NCBI GenBank assembly: GCA_038123715.1
Contig: JAYPAN010000021.1
Location: 1 to 28,949, forward strand
Source of the DNA: JAYPAN01 sp038123715
Lineage (GTDB): Bacteria; Pseudomonadota; Alphaproteobacteria; RS24
Length of the DNA stretch: 28,949 nt
Direction of reading: 5' to 3'
Position numbers and translations under genes: made by a program. Positions 14,420-22,263 of the stretch are shown piece by piece; positions within the stretch are counted from its first letter, which is position 1; every line of letters starts with the position of its first letter. The notes beneath the pieces were generated by a model, which saw only the letters and a program-made list of their open reading frames with translations, ran no database searches and was not told the origin of the DNA.

Positions 14420-15220
14420 ATGGCGGCGCGGCGGCAGGCAGGCAAAGACATGGCCGGTTCGGCGGCCACGCTTTTGACCGGCCTGTGCCTGACACTCCTC
14501 CCGCTTGAAATGGCGCAAGCCGGACATCACGAAACAATGCCGCCATCAGCCGACACAAAATCCGCTGAAACAGGCACAGCCGAAATGCTGGATGCCGCCT
14601 ATCGCAGCGCCGTCAAAGCCTATAAAAAACGCGATTACGCAACCGCTTTCACGCTGTTCGGTCAATTGGCCGAGGCCAATCAATATGACGCGCAATATAA
14701 TTACGGCGCCATGCTGAAGGCCGGTCTTGGCACGCCGCAAAATTTCTCCGAAGCGCTTTTCTGGGTTTGGCAGGCGCAGCTTGGCAAGGTGGAAAAGGCG
14801 CAAGATTATGCCGATGATATTATTGGCATGATGCCGGAAAAACGTGTCCAGCAAGTGCGCGACCGCGTCAATGCGCGGTTGAATGACCGCGTGCATGGTG
14901 GCGACCGCGAGGCGATTATGCAATTGGCCGAATTTTACCAGACTTTGACGCCCGAAGCTGACCATGGCCGCGCCTATCTCTGGTATTCAGTGGCCGCCGC
15001 CATGAAATTGGAAGGGTCATATCCTTTGCGCGATGACGCCGCCGACAATCTTGACCCCAAAACACTGATTGGCTTGCAGGACGAAGCAGGCGATAAATTC
15101 AAGGAGCTGACGGCCATGTCGGCAGATAGGGGAGAGGCGGAGCTGCCGCCGCCGGCTGAAAACTCAGCGATTTTGCCGCCGGGCAAGGCAGTGCCGGATG
15201 ATAAAGGAGAGCCATTATGA
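14420..15220 (+). CDS. Exported Sel1-like repeat protein
   Basis: This 266-residue protein starts one base after the previous stop. A signal-like segment (SAATLLTGLCLTLLPLEMAQA, ~11-31) suggests export to the periplasm. Residues ~55-110 form helical TPR/Sel1-type repeats: AYKKRDYATAFTLFGQLAEAN, then AQYNYGAMLKAGLGTPQNFSEALFWVWQAQLG. A third unit (AIMQLAEFYQTLTPEADHGRAYLWYSVAAAMK) follows near 175. The C terminus is Pro/Glu-rich and disordered. Sel1 proteins are protein-interaction adaptors. In this operon it may act on the flagellum or cell envelope, which is inference from the promoter only. Confidence 0.72.
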   Translation: MAARRQAGKDMAGSAATLLTGLCLTLLPLEMAQAGHHETMPPSADTKSAETGTAEMLDAAYRSAVKAYKKRDYATAFTLFGQLAEANQYDAQYNYGAMLKAGLGTPQNFSEALFWVWQAQLGKVEKAQDYADDIIGMMPEKRVQQVRDRVNARLNDRVHGGDREAIMQLAEFYQTLTPEADHGRAYLWYSVAAAMKLEGSYPLRDDAADNLDPKTLIGLQDEAGDKFKELTAMSADRGEAELPPPAENSAILPPGKAVPDDKGEPL

Positions 15221-15447
15221 TTTTCAAAGTGCATTGGATTATTGACGGGCTGCTCGAAGTGGAAGCGGAAACGGCAGAGCAGGCCGAGGCCGAGATTAAC
15301 GCCAAATTGCAGGCTTTCATTGCCAGCCAGCCCGAATTGACCGGCCAGCTTGGCGCGCGCGCCATACAGGGGCAAGCCTATTTGCCGGGTGAGGCGGAAG
15401 CAGCGATTGGTCAAGATTTACCGGATGGCGGAGGTCATGACGGGTAG
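15217..15447 (+). CDS. Unknown 76-residue protein
   Basis: The ATG overlaps the Sel1-like gene stop by four bases (ATGA), and AAGGAG lies just upstream. The first 25 residues (MIFKVHWIIDGLLEVEAETAE) form a beta-hairpin-like pattern followed by an acidic helix (QAEAEINAKLQAFIA). This resembles small beta-alpha domains that many unrelated proteins share. No signal peptide or cysteine is present. I cannot name a family. The tight overlaps at both ends argue that it is a real gene of the sigma-28 operon. Confidence 0.55.
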   Translation: MIFKVHWIIDGLLEVEAETAEQAEAEINAKLQAFIASQPELTGQLGARAIQGQAYLPGEAEAAIGQDLPDGGGHDG

Positions 15448-15751
15448 CAGGCTTTGTCGCCTCGGCAGGTTGGCAAGAAAGACCGCGCTGCACGCCATAG
15501 GGACGGTTGCGTTCCACCTGACCCTGTCCCAGACCATTAGCATGTCTGCCCATGCTGACGGGAAAACCTATGTGCCGCCCGATTATCAACCGGAAAAGCA
15601 AACCGAGACATGCCGCTTCATCAAGCTTGAACGCACGGAAGAAGGCATGGCCTGTATTTATGAGCGCCAAACCGGCGGCCCCAACAAACAAATCAAGATT
15701 GAAGGCCATCTCAACTGCCTGCGCGAATTTCAATGCGAACGGCTTGACTAG
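15437..15751 (+). CDS. Small exported Cys-containing protein, last gene of sigma-28 operon
   Basis: I place the start at ATG 15437, preceded by GGAGG (15430-15434) and overlapping the previous gene by 11 bases; the longer open frame from 15350 lies inside that gene. The 104-residue product has a long basic N terminus and a hydrophobic stretch (ALHAIGTVAFHLTLSQTISMSAHA), probably a signal peptide cleaved near residue 40. The mature part of about 65 residues has four cysteines (ETCRF, MACIY, LNCLREFQC) that could form two disulfides. I know no family. Its stop shares a CTAG with the convergent rpoN stop. Confidence 0.6.
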   Translation: MTGSRLCRLGRLARKTALHAIGTVAFHLTLSQTISMSAHADGKTYVPPDYQPEKQTETCRFIKLERTEEGMACIYERQTGGPNKQIKIEGHLNCLREFQCERLD

Positions 15752-17163
15752 GCTTTCAGCGCCAGCTTTCTGCGGCGCACCACTGATGACGGGATATGCA
15801 TCATATCGCGGTATTTAGCCACTGTCCGGCGCGCGACAATGACATTGTCTTTCGCCAGTATTTTCACAATCCGCGTATCCGACAAAACCGTCCCCGCCGT
15901 TTCCGCCTCTATCAGCGCCGCAATGCGCGCCTGCACACTGCGCGCTGAAACAATCGGCTGATTGTCCAGCCTGTCAGCTTGCGCGCGCGGCTTGCGACGC
16001 GGCGTCACCCGCACGGAAAATAAATCTTTCAGCGCAAAGACACCCTTCGGCGTGGCAATGGTTTTGCGCGCCACTGTGCGGCTTATCGTGCTTTCATGCA
16101 GCTCCAAAGCCTCGCCTATATCGCGCAGCGACATCGGCGTCAGGGCAATCATGCCATGGTCAAAAAAGCCCTGCTGGCGCGCCGTTACAGCCTCGGCCAC
16201 CCGCAATAAAGTCGCGGCGCGTTGCTGCATCGCCTTGCGGAGCCAGCGCGCCGAACGGATATTGGTTTTCATGAAAGTTTTTTCGTCATCCGACATGGCG
16301 CGTTGCGCCATTTCTTCCCAATCGCGCTCCAGCACCAAAACGCGGGGCAGACTATCTTCGTTCAGGCTGGCTTGCCATTTGCCCTGCCCGCCCTGCACCA
16401 GTATTTCCGGTGCTTGCACATTGGCGGCCTCTTGCTGAAAGGCGCGACCGGGGCGCGGATCAAGCGTCTGCACCAGCCGCAGCATGTCCATAATATCGCG
16501 CGCCTCAACCGCGCATATTTCGGCCAATTGCGCGAAATCATTTTTTGCCACAAGACCAAGATTAGCCAGAAGCGCCCCATAGGCCGGTGTCCACGCCGCC
16601 TGCCGATGGATTTGCAAGGCCAGGCAATCGGGCAAATCGCGGGCAAACACCCCCGCCGGTGACAAGGCGCGACATTGCGTCAGAACCGCGTCCAAATCAC
16701 TTTGCGACAGGGACAGCGCGGCGCAAATCTCATCATCGCCCTCGCGCAAATAGCCATCCTCATCAAGCCAACCGGCCAGTTCACCCGCCCACAAAGCCAT
16801 TTGCCGGTCGTCAAACATCTCGCCAATCTGCCCCAGCACATGCGGCAACAGCCCGCCATTTTCCGGCTCGGCCTGCCTTTGCTCAATCACATCCCCGGCA
16901 TTGCCGCTTTCGGCTTCGGCAAAATCAGTCATGGTCTCATAAACATCCGGCGTTTGTGCCTCTTGAGTTTGCGCTTTGGATGCGGTGGCTTCCCGATAAT
17001 GCTGTGTGTCAAAGGCCAAAAACGGGTTCTGCTCGGTTTCCTTTTTCAGCATTTGTGCCAATTGCTTATTGCTGAGCAGCAATAATTCAATGGATTGCTG
17101 CATTTGCGGGTTCAAGACCAGCTTCTGACTTTGCCGAATGGCGATGCGGGGCGACAGGGTCAT
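15748..17163 (-). CDS. rpoN: RNA polymerase sigma-54 factor RpoN
   Basis: RpoN recognises -24/-12 promoters and needs AAA+ activators. I choose the ATG at 17161-17163 (MTLSPRIAIRQSQKLVL, 471 residues), which overlaps the mnmA TGA as ATGA. A start eight codons earlier (17187) is possible. Region I is Gln/Leu-rich (QSQKLVLNPQMQQSIELLLLSN). A HTH (SLRDIGEALELHESTISRTVARK) lies near ~360, and the RpoN box ARRTVAKYR is intact near the C terminus. Several close sigma-54 sites in this window (1989-2004, 7495-7510, 7602-7617) are its likely targets. No sigma-54 activator gene is visible here. Confidence 0.96.
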   Translation of the reverse strand: MTLSPRIAIRQSQKLVLNPQMQQSIELLLLSNKQLAQMLKKETEQNPFLAFDTQHYREATASKAQTQEAQTPDVYETMTDFAEAESGNAGDVIEQRQAEPENGGLLPHVLGQIGEMFDDRQMALWAGELAGWLDEDGYLREGDDEICAALSLSQSDLDAVLTQCRALSPAGVFARDLPDCLALQIHRQAAWTPAYGALLANLGLVAKNDFAQLAEICAVEARDIMDMLRLVQTLDPRPGRAFQQEAANVQAPEILVQGGQGKWQASLNEDSLPRVLVLERDWEEMAQRAMSDDEKTFMKTNIRSARWLRKAMQQRAATLLRVAEAVTARQQGFFDHGMIALTPMSLRDIGEALELHESTISRTVARKTIATPKGVFALKDLFSVRVTPRRKPRAQADRLDNQPIVSARSVQARIAALIEAETAGTVLSDTRIVKILAKDNVIVARRTVAKYRDMMHIPSSVVRRRKLALKA

Positions 17164-18353
17164 GTGTCTAGGGTTCCGATTATCCAACCGCCGCCCAGCA
17201 CTTGTGCGCCGGTTTCATCGTAAAACACGCAAGCCTGACCGGGTGAGACACCCTCCTCGGCCTGTGCCAGCCTGACCCGCGCGCTTGTGCCGTCAATGCT
17301 GATATGCGCCGGTGCCGGCGCGCTGGTCGAGCGAATACGCACCTGCACCGGCATGTCGGCGCTTATCGCTTGGCCTTTTTGGCCTTGTTGGCCTTCTTGA
17401 CTTGTCTTGCCAAGCCAGTTCACCTCATGCAGTAAAATATCGCGTCTTGCCAATGCCGCGCGCGGGCCAACCTGCACTTCGCGCTTATCGGCATCAATGC
17501 CGACCACATAAAGCGGGTCGCCGGTCGCCACGCCAAGCCCGCGCCGCTGACCAATCGTGTAATGCAAAACGCCCTGATGCGTGCCAAGCAGGCTGCCGTC
17601 AATATGGCGTATCTCGCCGGGCAGGCTGCAATCCGGCCTCAACCGTTTAATGACACCGGCATAATCGCCATTTGGCACAAAGCAAATATCCTGACTGTCC
17701 GGCTTGTCGGCCACATCCAGCCCGATTTGCGCGGCAAAATCGCGTATCTGGTTTTTATCCAACGCCGCCAGCGGAAACCGCAGAAAATCAAGCTGTTCCT
17801 GAGTTGTCGAAAATAAGAAATAAGATTGGTCGCGCGCCAAATCACGCGGCCGGTGCATTTCCCAGCCATGCGCGCCGCGACGGCTCGAAATATAATGCCC
17901 CGTCACCAGCGCCACCGCGCCAAGGTCGCGCGCTTGCCCCAGCAAGTCACGGAATTTGACGGTTTCATTGCAGCGCACGCAAGGTATTGGCGTGTGACCG
18001 GCCAGATAGCTGTCAACAAACTCATCCATGACCGACTCACGAAACCGTGATTCATAATCCAGCACATAATGTGGCATGTCGAGCCGTGCCGCGACCGCGC
18101 GGGCGTCATGAATGTCTTGTCCGGCGCAGCACGCGCCTTTGCGCCGTATCGCCTCGCCATGGTCATAAAGTTGCAGCGTGATGCCGACCGCGTCATAACC
18201 GGCGCGTTTGACCAATGCGGCAGCGACCGAACTGTCCACCCCGCCGGACATGGCAACCACCACGCGCTGACCGGCACGCGCCTGTTTCGACCCGATATCA
18301 AGGTCAATATCGGGCAGGGCGGATAAATCAATCATGGCGCTGTTATCGCTCAT
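17160..18353 (-). CDS. mnmA: tRNA-specific 2-thiouridylase MnmA
   Basis: MnmA thiolates U34 of tRNA Lys, Glu and Gln using ATP and sulfur from a persulfide relay. The start at ATG 18353 (MSDNSAMIDL) has GGAG five bases upstream and gives 397 residues. The PP-loop SGGVDSS is at ~37, the first catalytic Cys lies in IPCVRCNE, and the second in SQDICFVPNGDY. TIGQRRGLG is also present. A Gln/Gly-rich insert (SQEGQQGQKGQ) near residue 320 is not standard but lies in a variable region. It overlaps rpoN by four bases, so the two are likely one transcript. Confidence 0.96.
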   Translation of the reverse strand: MSDNSAMIDLSALPDIDLDIGSKQARAGQRVVVAMSGGVDSSVAAALVKRAGYDAVGITLQLYDHGEAIRRKGACCAGQDIHDARAVAARLDMPHYVLDYESRFRESVMDEFVDSYLAGHTPIPCVRCNETVKFRDLLGQARDLGAVALVTGHYISSRRGAHGWEMHRPRDLARDQSYFLFSTTQEQLDFLRFPLAALDKNQIRDFAAQIGLDVADKPDSQDICFVPNGDYAGVIKRLRPDCSLPGEIRHIDGSLLGTHQGVLHYTIGQRRGLGVATGDPLYVVGIDADKREVQVGPRAALARRDILLHEVNWLGKTSQEGQQGQKGQAISADMPVQVRIRSTSAPAPAHISIDGTSARVRLAQAEEGVSPGQACVFYDETGAQVLGGGWIIGTLDT

Positions 18354-18429
18354 AAGCACTCCGTTACCTTGCTGATATATAAATGGTCAAGCCCCCATTG
18401 CAAATGCCGCACATCCGGCGGTTTCACAC

Positions 18430-18449
18430 CCACTCACGGCCACTCACGG
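18430..18449 (+). repeat. Tandem 10-base repeat upstream of ctrA remnant
   Basis: Two perfect adjacent copies of CCACTCACGG, in the 169-base region between mnmA and the broken ctrA. It could be a protein-binding repeat or chance slippage. Confidence 0.7.
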
Positions 18450-18471
18450 GAAGTTGATTTGTCTGTGAGCC

Positions 18472-18486
18472 TTAATATCCGCTCAA
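18472..18486 (+). promoter_or_regulatory. CtrA-box-like site upstream of ctrA remnant
   Basis: TTAA-N7-TCAA, one base off the CtrA consensus TTAA-N7-TTAA, 37 bases before the ATG. CtrA genes are often autoregulated, so this may be a relic. A single near-match is weak evidence. Confidence 0.3.
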
Positions 18487-18522
18487 TTGTTCATGTCTTG
18501 GTAAGATTTACAGGAGTTGAAA

Positions 18523-19205
18523 ATGCGTATTTTGTTGATTGAGGATGATACGGTTCTGGCCCAAAATATATGCGATTTGCTGGAAGGTCATGGCATGCAT
18601 ATTGACGAGGCTGACCGCGGTGAGGATGGTCTGGAACTGACCAGCCTTTAAGAATATCAGCTTGTTATTCTGGATCTCGGCCTGCCCTATATGAGTGGTG
18701 ATGAAGTTCTGACCAATTTGAGAAACATGCAGCGCGACATGCCGGTTCTGGTTCTGTCGGGGCGCGATGACATTGAAGCAAAGCTGTCCTGCCTGCAACA
18801 GGGGGCGGATGATTATCTGATTAAGCCGTTTAATTCGCAGGAATTGGTGGCGCGTTTGCAAGCTCTTGTGCGCCGTGCCAATGGTCACGCGCAAAATCTG
18901 ATGCAATTTGGTGACTTAACACTTGATTTGACCGCCCGCGATGTGCGTGTTGGCACAAATCGGGTCAATCTGACAGCCAAGGAATATCAGATGCTCGAAC
19001 TCATGTGCCTGCGTCTCGGCGGCGTGGTCTCCAAAGAGAGCTTTCTCGACCATCTTTATGGCGGCATTGATGAGCCGGAAAACAAAATTATTGATGTGTT
19101 CATTTGCAAAATGCGGAAAAAACTCGAAGAAGCGGGCGAACGCCATCCGTGATTGAAACCGTATGGGGGCGCGGCTATCGGGTCTGCACCCATGAACTTG
19201 CCTGA
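18523..19205 (+). pseudogene. ctrA: Broken CtrA-type response regulator
   Basis: CtrA is the alphaproteobacterial master regulator of cell cycle and/or motility. The reading frame from ATG 18523 (AGGAG upstream) starts MRILLIEDDTVLAQNI but meets TAA at 18649-18651 (codon 43), where CtrA normally has Tyr; TAT to TAA is one base. After it the same frame continues with the phospho-acceptor Asp51 (VILDLGLP), the GADDYLIKPF lysine region and the winged helix (LTAKEYQMLELMCLRLGG, DEPENKIIDVFICKMRKKLE). It then stops at 19150-19152. One base off frame, the missing end VIETVWGRGYRV runs to TGA 19203-19205, so there is also a frameshift. Two independent lesions suggest decay rather than a sequencing slip, though errors cannot be excluded. 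The internal ORF from 18691 lacks Asp51. Confidence 0.85.
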
Positions 19206-19298
19206 AAATCGACCCTGCCGTCGGTGCATCTTTAAGTGCTGGCGGCGGGTTTGTCCTGAAAGTTTTGTCAAACCGCGCTCAGCGTGATAAGCAGGCGC

Positions 19299-20132
19299 AT
19301 GTCTGACACGCCACTTTCTTTCGACCCGCATGACCGCCAATTCATGCACATATTGTGTTCCCTCGCCCAACAGGCGGGGGCGCTTATTATGACGCATTTC
19401 AAAAATGGCGTTGCCTCGGAAACCAAAGCCGATAAATCGGTTGTCACCCAAGCCGACCGCGACAGCGAAAAACTGATTGCCGACGGGCTGGCACAGCTGA
19501 CGCCGGATATTCAAATTATCGGTGAAGAGGCTTGCGCGGAGGCCGTGCCGGACAGGCTTGACCGGCTGTTTTATTTGCTCGACCCGCTTGACGGCACGCG
19601 CGATTTCGTTGCCAAACGGCAGGATTTCACGGTCAATATCGGCCTGATATATGACCGCAAACCGATTGCCGGGGTGATTTACGCCCCTGCCCATGAAAAA
19701 CTCTATTTCTCCGGCACTGATTGTGCCTATGGCATGGCATTGAAGCTGACGCAGGAAATTGACCTGTCGCAAGCGGCCAAGCTGACCGTTAACGCGCCGG
19801 ATAAAGCGGGCTTGCGCGTCCTCGCCAGTCGTTCGCACCGCGCCAAGGAAACCGACGCTTTGCTTGATAAACTGCATGTGAAAGAGCTTGTCGGGGCGGC
19901 TTCTTCTTACAAGTTCTGTCTGCTGGCAGAAAACAAAGCCGACCTTTATCCGCGTCATGGCCGCACAATGGAATGGGACACCGCCGCCGGACAGGCGATT
20001 TTGGAAAGCGCTGGCGGCGTGGTAACATTGGAAGACGGTGCGCCGCTATTATATGGCAAGCTTGAGCGCGGCCTCGACAATCCGTCTTTTATTGCAGCAA
20101 ATGACAAACACTGGCACACTGCGTTGAAATGA
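19299..20132 (+). CDS. cysQ: CysQ-like 3'(2'),5'-bisphosphate nucleotidase
   Basis: CysQ hydrolyses adenosine 3',5'-bisphosphate, a by-product of sulfate assimilation, and belongs to the metal-dependent inositol monophosphatase fold. I choose ATG 19299 (MSDTPLSFDPH), giving 277 residues; a GTG five codons earlier is less likely. Metal-site motifs are IGEEA (~85), LLDPLDGTRDF (~105) and the C-terminal MEWDTAAGQAILESAGG (~230). These match CysQ well, and the DGT-RDF-plus-KR pattern (FVAKRQDFTVNIGL) favours CysQ over a plain inositol phosphatase. The following eipA-like gene lies 31 bases downstream and may be co-transcribed. Confidence 0.9.
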   Translation: MSDTPLSFDPHDRQFMHILCSLAQQAGALIMTHFKNGVASETKADKSVVTQADRDSEKLIADGLAQLTPDIQIIGEEACAEAVPDRLDRLFYLLDPLDGTRDFVAKRQDFTVNIGLIYDRKPIAGVIYAPAHEKLYFSGTDCAYGMALKLTQEIDLSQAAKLTVNAPDKAGLRVLASRSHRAKETDALLDKLHVKELVGAASSYKFCLLAENKADLYPRHGRTMEWDTAAGQAILESAGGVVTLEDGAPLLYGKLERGLDNPSFIAANDKHWHTALK

Positions 20133-20163
20133 CGGGAAAGCAATAAGTTCCGGAGAACCGCCA

Positions 20164-20790
20164 ATGCCTGATAAAAAACAGATAAAATTACCGGTATGGC
20201 TGCTGGCCATTTTGATATTCGCCTCGCCCTCGCAAGCACAAAATGAAGTGGTGTCATCGCCCTTTCCGCAAACCACAGAAGTGCAAACAGCGCGTCCGGC
20301 CAAGATAGAAGATTTTTCCGAAAGCGAGCTGGTCATCGCATCAGCCAAATATCTCGGCACAACGGCGGAATCAATGGCCGAAATCGTCGATAATATATTC
20401 AGCCGCTATGGTCAGCCTTCGGCGATTATTCGTGGTGAAGAAGTCAGCGTCGCCGTCATGCTCGGCTTTCGCTATGGCCGCGGCGTCTTGCAATTCGCCA
20501 ATGGCGAGGAATATCCGATTTACTGGCGCGGGCCATCCATTGGCGTTGATACGGGCGGCAATGCGGCGAAGAGTTTCACACTGGTTTATGGCGCAAGCGC
20601 GCCGGAAAATTTGCATAAGCGTTTTGGCGGCATAGATGGCTCGGCCTTTTATCTTGGCGGTGTGGCAGTCAATTATTTGCAGCGCAGCGGGGTTGTTGTC
20701 ACGCCCATGCGCGCCGGTGTCGGCCTGCGGCTGGGTGTGAGCCTCGGCTATTTGAAATTTGCCCCCAAAGGCGGCTGGATGCCGTTTTAA
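20164..20790 (+). CDS. eipA: EipA/DUF1134 family periplasmic protein
   Basis: This 208-residue protein has a signal peptide (LPVWLLAILIFASPSQAQ). The mature part is the DUF1134 domain: SAKYLGTTAESMAEIVDNIF, then VMLGFRYGRGVLQFANG, then YWRGPSIGVDTGGNAAKSFTLVYG and AFYLGGVAVNYLQRSG. EipA, described in Brucella, is a conserved alphaproteobacterial periplasmic protein linked to envelope integrity. The glycine-rich barrel-like pattern is well kept across the whole length. It follows cysQ and ends seven bases from the convergent membrane protein gene. Confidence 0.87.
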   Translation: MPDKKQIKLPVWLLAILIFASPSQAQNEVVSSPFPQTTEVQTARPAKIEDFSESELVIASAKYLGTTAESMAEIVDNIFSRYGQPSAIIRGEEVSVAVMLGFRYGRGVLQFANGEEYPIYWRGPSIGVDTGGNAAKSFTLVYGASAPENLHKRFGGIDGSAFYLGGVAVNYLQRSGVVVTPMRAGVGLRLGVSLGYLKFAPKGGWMPF

Positions 20791-20797
20791 TCAGCTT

Positions 20798-21190
20798 TTA
20801 TTCGGAAACCAGACGCACACGCCCGGTCTCGAAACCATGGCGCGGGTCAAGCATGATGAGCAAAATCTCATCACCATCTTTCAAATGCAGCACAATTCGC
20901 GTATCGCCATTTTCCACCGATTGCAAAACCGCGCCGGCAGGAATGCTGACCTGACCCGGTATCACGGGCGCAACCTCGCTGGCGGCCATAACCGGTGCGC
21001 CGGATGAGGCGCGCTTGATGATTGTGCCGACCACAATCGCCGTGCCGACCACCAGCAAAACGCCCAGACCAATCACCACACTCAACATGACCCGCACATA
21101 ACGCGGATTTGCAGTCGGCGTTGCGCCACTATCCGCGTCGCGGTCGATTGCTGTTTCCCCGTCCGCCGGGTTTTGTGTATCTTGGGTCAT
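20798..21190 (-). CDS. Small single-pass membrane protein (DUF6476-like)
   Basis: The start is ATG 21188-21190; the longer open frame to 21226 is inside rluD. The 130-residue product has an acidic cytoplasmic N terminus of ~30 residues, one membrane helix (VMLSVVIGLGVLLVVGTAIVVG), and a periplasmic beta-rich domain (AGAVLQSVENGDTRIVLHLKDGDEILLIML). It resembles the small protein often encoded opposite rluD and rpoH in alphaproteobacteria (DUF6476 as I recall it); the function is unknown. Its ATG shares two bases with the rluD ATG on the other strand. Confidence 0.72.
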   Translation of the reverse strand: MTQDTQNPADGETAIDRDADSGATPTANPRYVRVMLSVVIGLGVLLVVGTAIVVGTIIKRASSGAPVMAASEVAPVIPGQVSIPAGAVLQSVENGDTRIVLHLKDGDEILLIMLDPRHGFETGRVRLVSE

Positions 21191-22211
21191 GGCTACCGAG
21201 TCCTTATCCGCCGACACGCTACACATAATTGTCGAAGCGGAACAGAATAATATGCGCCTTGACCGCGTTTTGGCTACCCCCGAAGCGGCGGCTGCGGGGC
21301 TGAGCCGTATGCGTATTCAGGATTTGATAAAATCCGGCCAATGCGCGCTGACCCGCGACGGCACGGGCAGAGCCGCCACCAGCCCGTCGGAAAAGGTCAA
21401 AACCGGCGACCGTCTGACCCTGTGCCTGCCACCGCCGGAAGACAGCCATATACCGGCCCAGCCCATGAAACTGGATATATTATTCGAAGATGACGCGCTA
21501 TTGGTCTTGAACAAACCGGCCGGTCTGGTGGTGCATCCGGCGCCGGGCAATCGTGATGCAACTTTGGTCAATGCGCTGCTGGCGCATTGCGGTGACAGCC
21601 TGTCCGGCATTGGCGGCGAAAAACGCCCCGGCATTGTCCATCGGCTCGACAAGGATACGGCAGGTGTGATGGTGATCGCCAAAACCGACAAGGCACATCA
21701 AGCATTGAGCGCGCAATTTGCGGCACATGGGCGCGACGGGCGCATGCGCCGCATATATCAAGCATTGGTTTGGGGCAGTCCACTGCCTGCCACTGGCGCA
21801 ATTGACGCAGCCTTGGCGCGCGCGCCCAATAATCGCAAGAAAATCGCCGTTTCCAAGTCCAGTCAAGCGCGCCATGCCGTCACCCATTACCGCCGCCTCG
21901 CGCAATTGGCGGACGGGCTTGTCGCGCTGGTTGAGTGTCGGCTGGAAACCGGACGCACCCATCAAATCCGCGTGCATATGGCGCATATCGGCCACCCGCT
22001 TCTGGGCGACCCGCTTTATGGCAGTGGCATGAAAAGCCGTGCCGGTCTTTTAACGCCAGCCCAGCAAGCTGCGCTTGACCGATTAAACCGCCAAGCCTTG
22101 CACGCCGCAGCGCTTGGCTTTGAACATCCCGAAACCGGCGAAGCGCATTTTTACGAAACCCCATTGCCGGATGATATGCAAAGCCTGCTTGCCCTGCTGG
22201 CTGAAAGTTAG
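21189..22211 (+). CDS. rluD: RluA-family pseudouridine synthase (RluD-like)
   Basis: RluD makes pseudouridines in helix 69 of 23S rRNA. The 340-residue protein has an N-terminal S4 domain (MRLDRVLATPEAAAAGLSRMRIQDLIKSGQ), the catalytic motif HRLDKDTAGVMVIAKTD at ~155, and the late motifs ETGRTHQIRVHMAHIGHPLLGDPLYG. Length and domain order fit RluD best among the RluA family. ATG 21189 overlaps the start of the divergent gene; no other ATG lies before the S4 core, so this start is needed unless a non-ATG codon is used. rpoH follows after 52 bases. Confidence 0.93.
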   Translation: MATESLSADTLHIIVEAEQNNMRLDRVLATPEAAAAGLSRMRIQDLIKSGQCALTRDGTGRAATSPSEKVKTGDRLTLCLPPPEDSHIPAQPMKLDILFEDDALLVLNKPAGLVVHPAPGNRDATLVNALLAHCGDSLSGIGGEKRPGIVHRLDKDTAGVMVIAKTDKAHQALSAQFAAHGRDGRMRRIYQALVWGSPLPATGAIDAALARAPNNRKKIAVSKSSQARHAVTHYRRLAQLADGLVALVECRLETGRTHQIRVHMAHIGHPLLGDPLYGSGMKSRAGLLTPAQQAALDRLNRQALHAAALGFEHPETGEAHFYETPLPDDMQSLLALLAES

Positions 22212-22216
22212 AAGGG

Positions 22217-22245
22217 CTTTAATTTATTACCCATGCTTCCTATAT
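22217..22245 (+). promoter_or_regulatory. Possible heat-shock-type promoter of rpoH
   Basis: CCTATAT at 22239-22245 matches the alphaproteobacterial RpoH -10 pattern CYTATNT, and CTTT at 22217-22220 resembles its CTTG -35 with an 18-base spacer. It would start transcription about 12 bases before the rpoH ATG. It could also be a plain vegetative promoter (CTTTAA-N17-CTATAT). Confidence 0.42.
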
Positions 22246-22263
22246 AAATATCAGGAGCAGAAA

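Noticed and set aside
18691..19152. Internal ORF as a functional short response regulator
   Set aside because: It lacks the acidic pocket and Asp51 and loses the end of the winged helix; it is better explained as part of a broken ctrA.
19230..19260. TGGCGGCGGGTTTGTC as a sigma-54 promoter before cysQ
   Set aside because: The -12 GC is GT and the -24 box is only TGGC; cysQ is not an expected RpoN target here.
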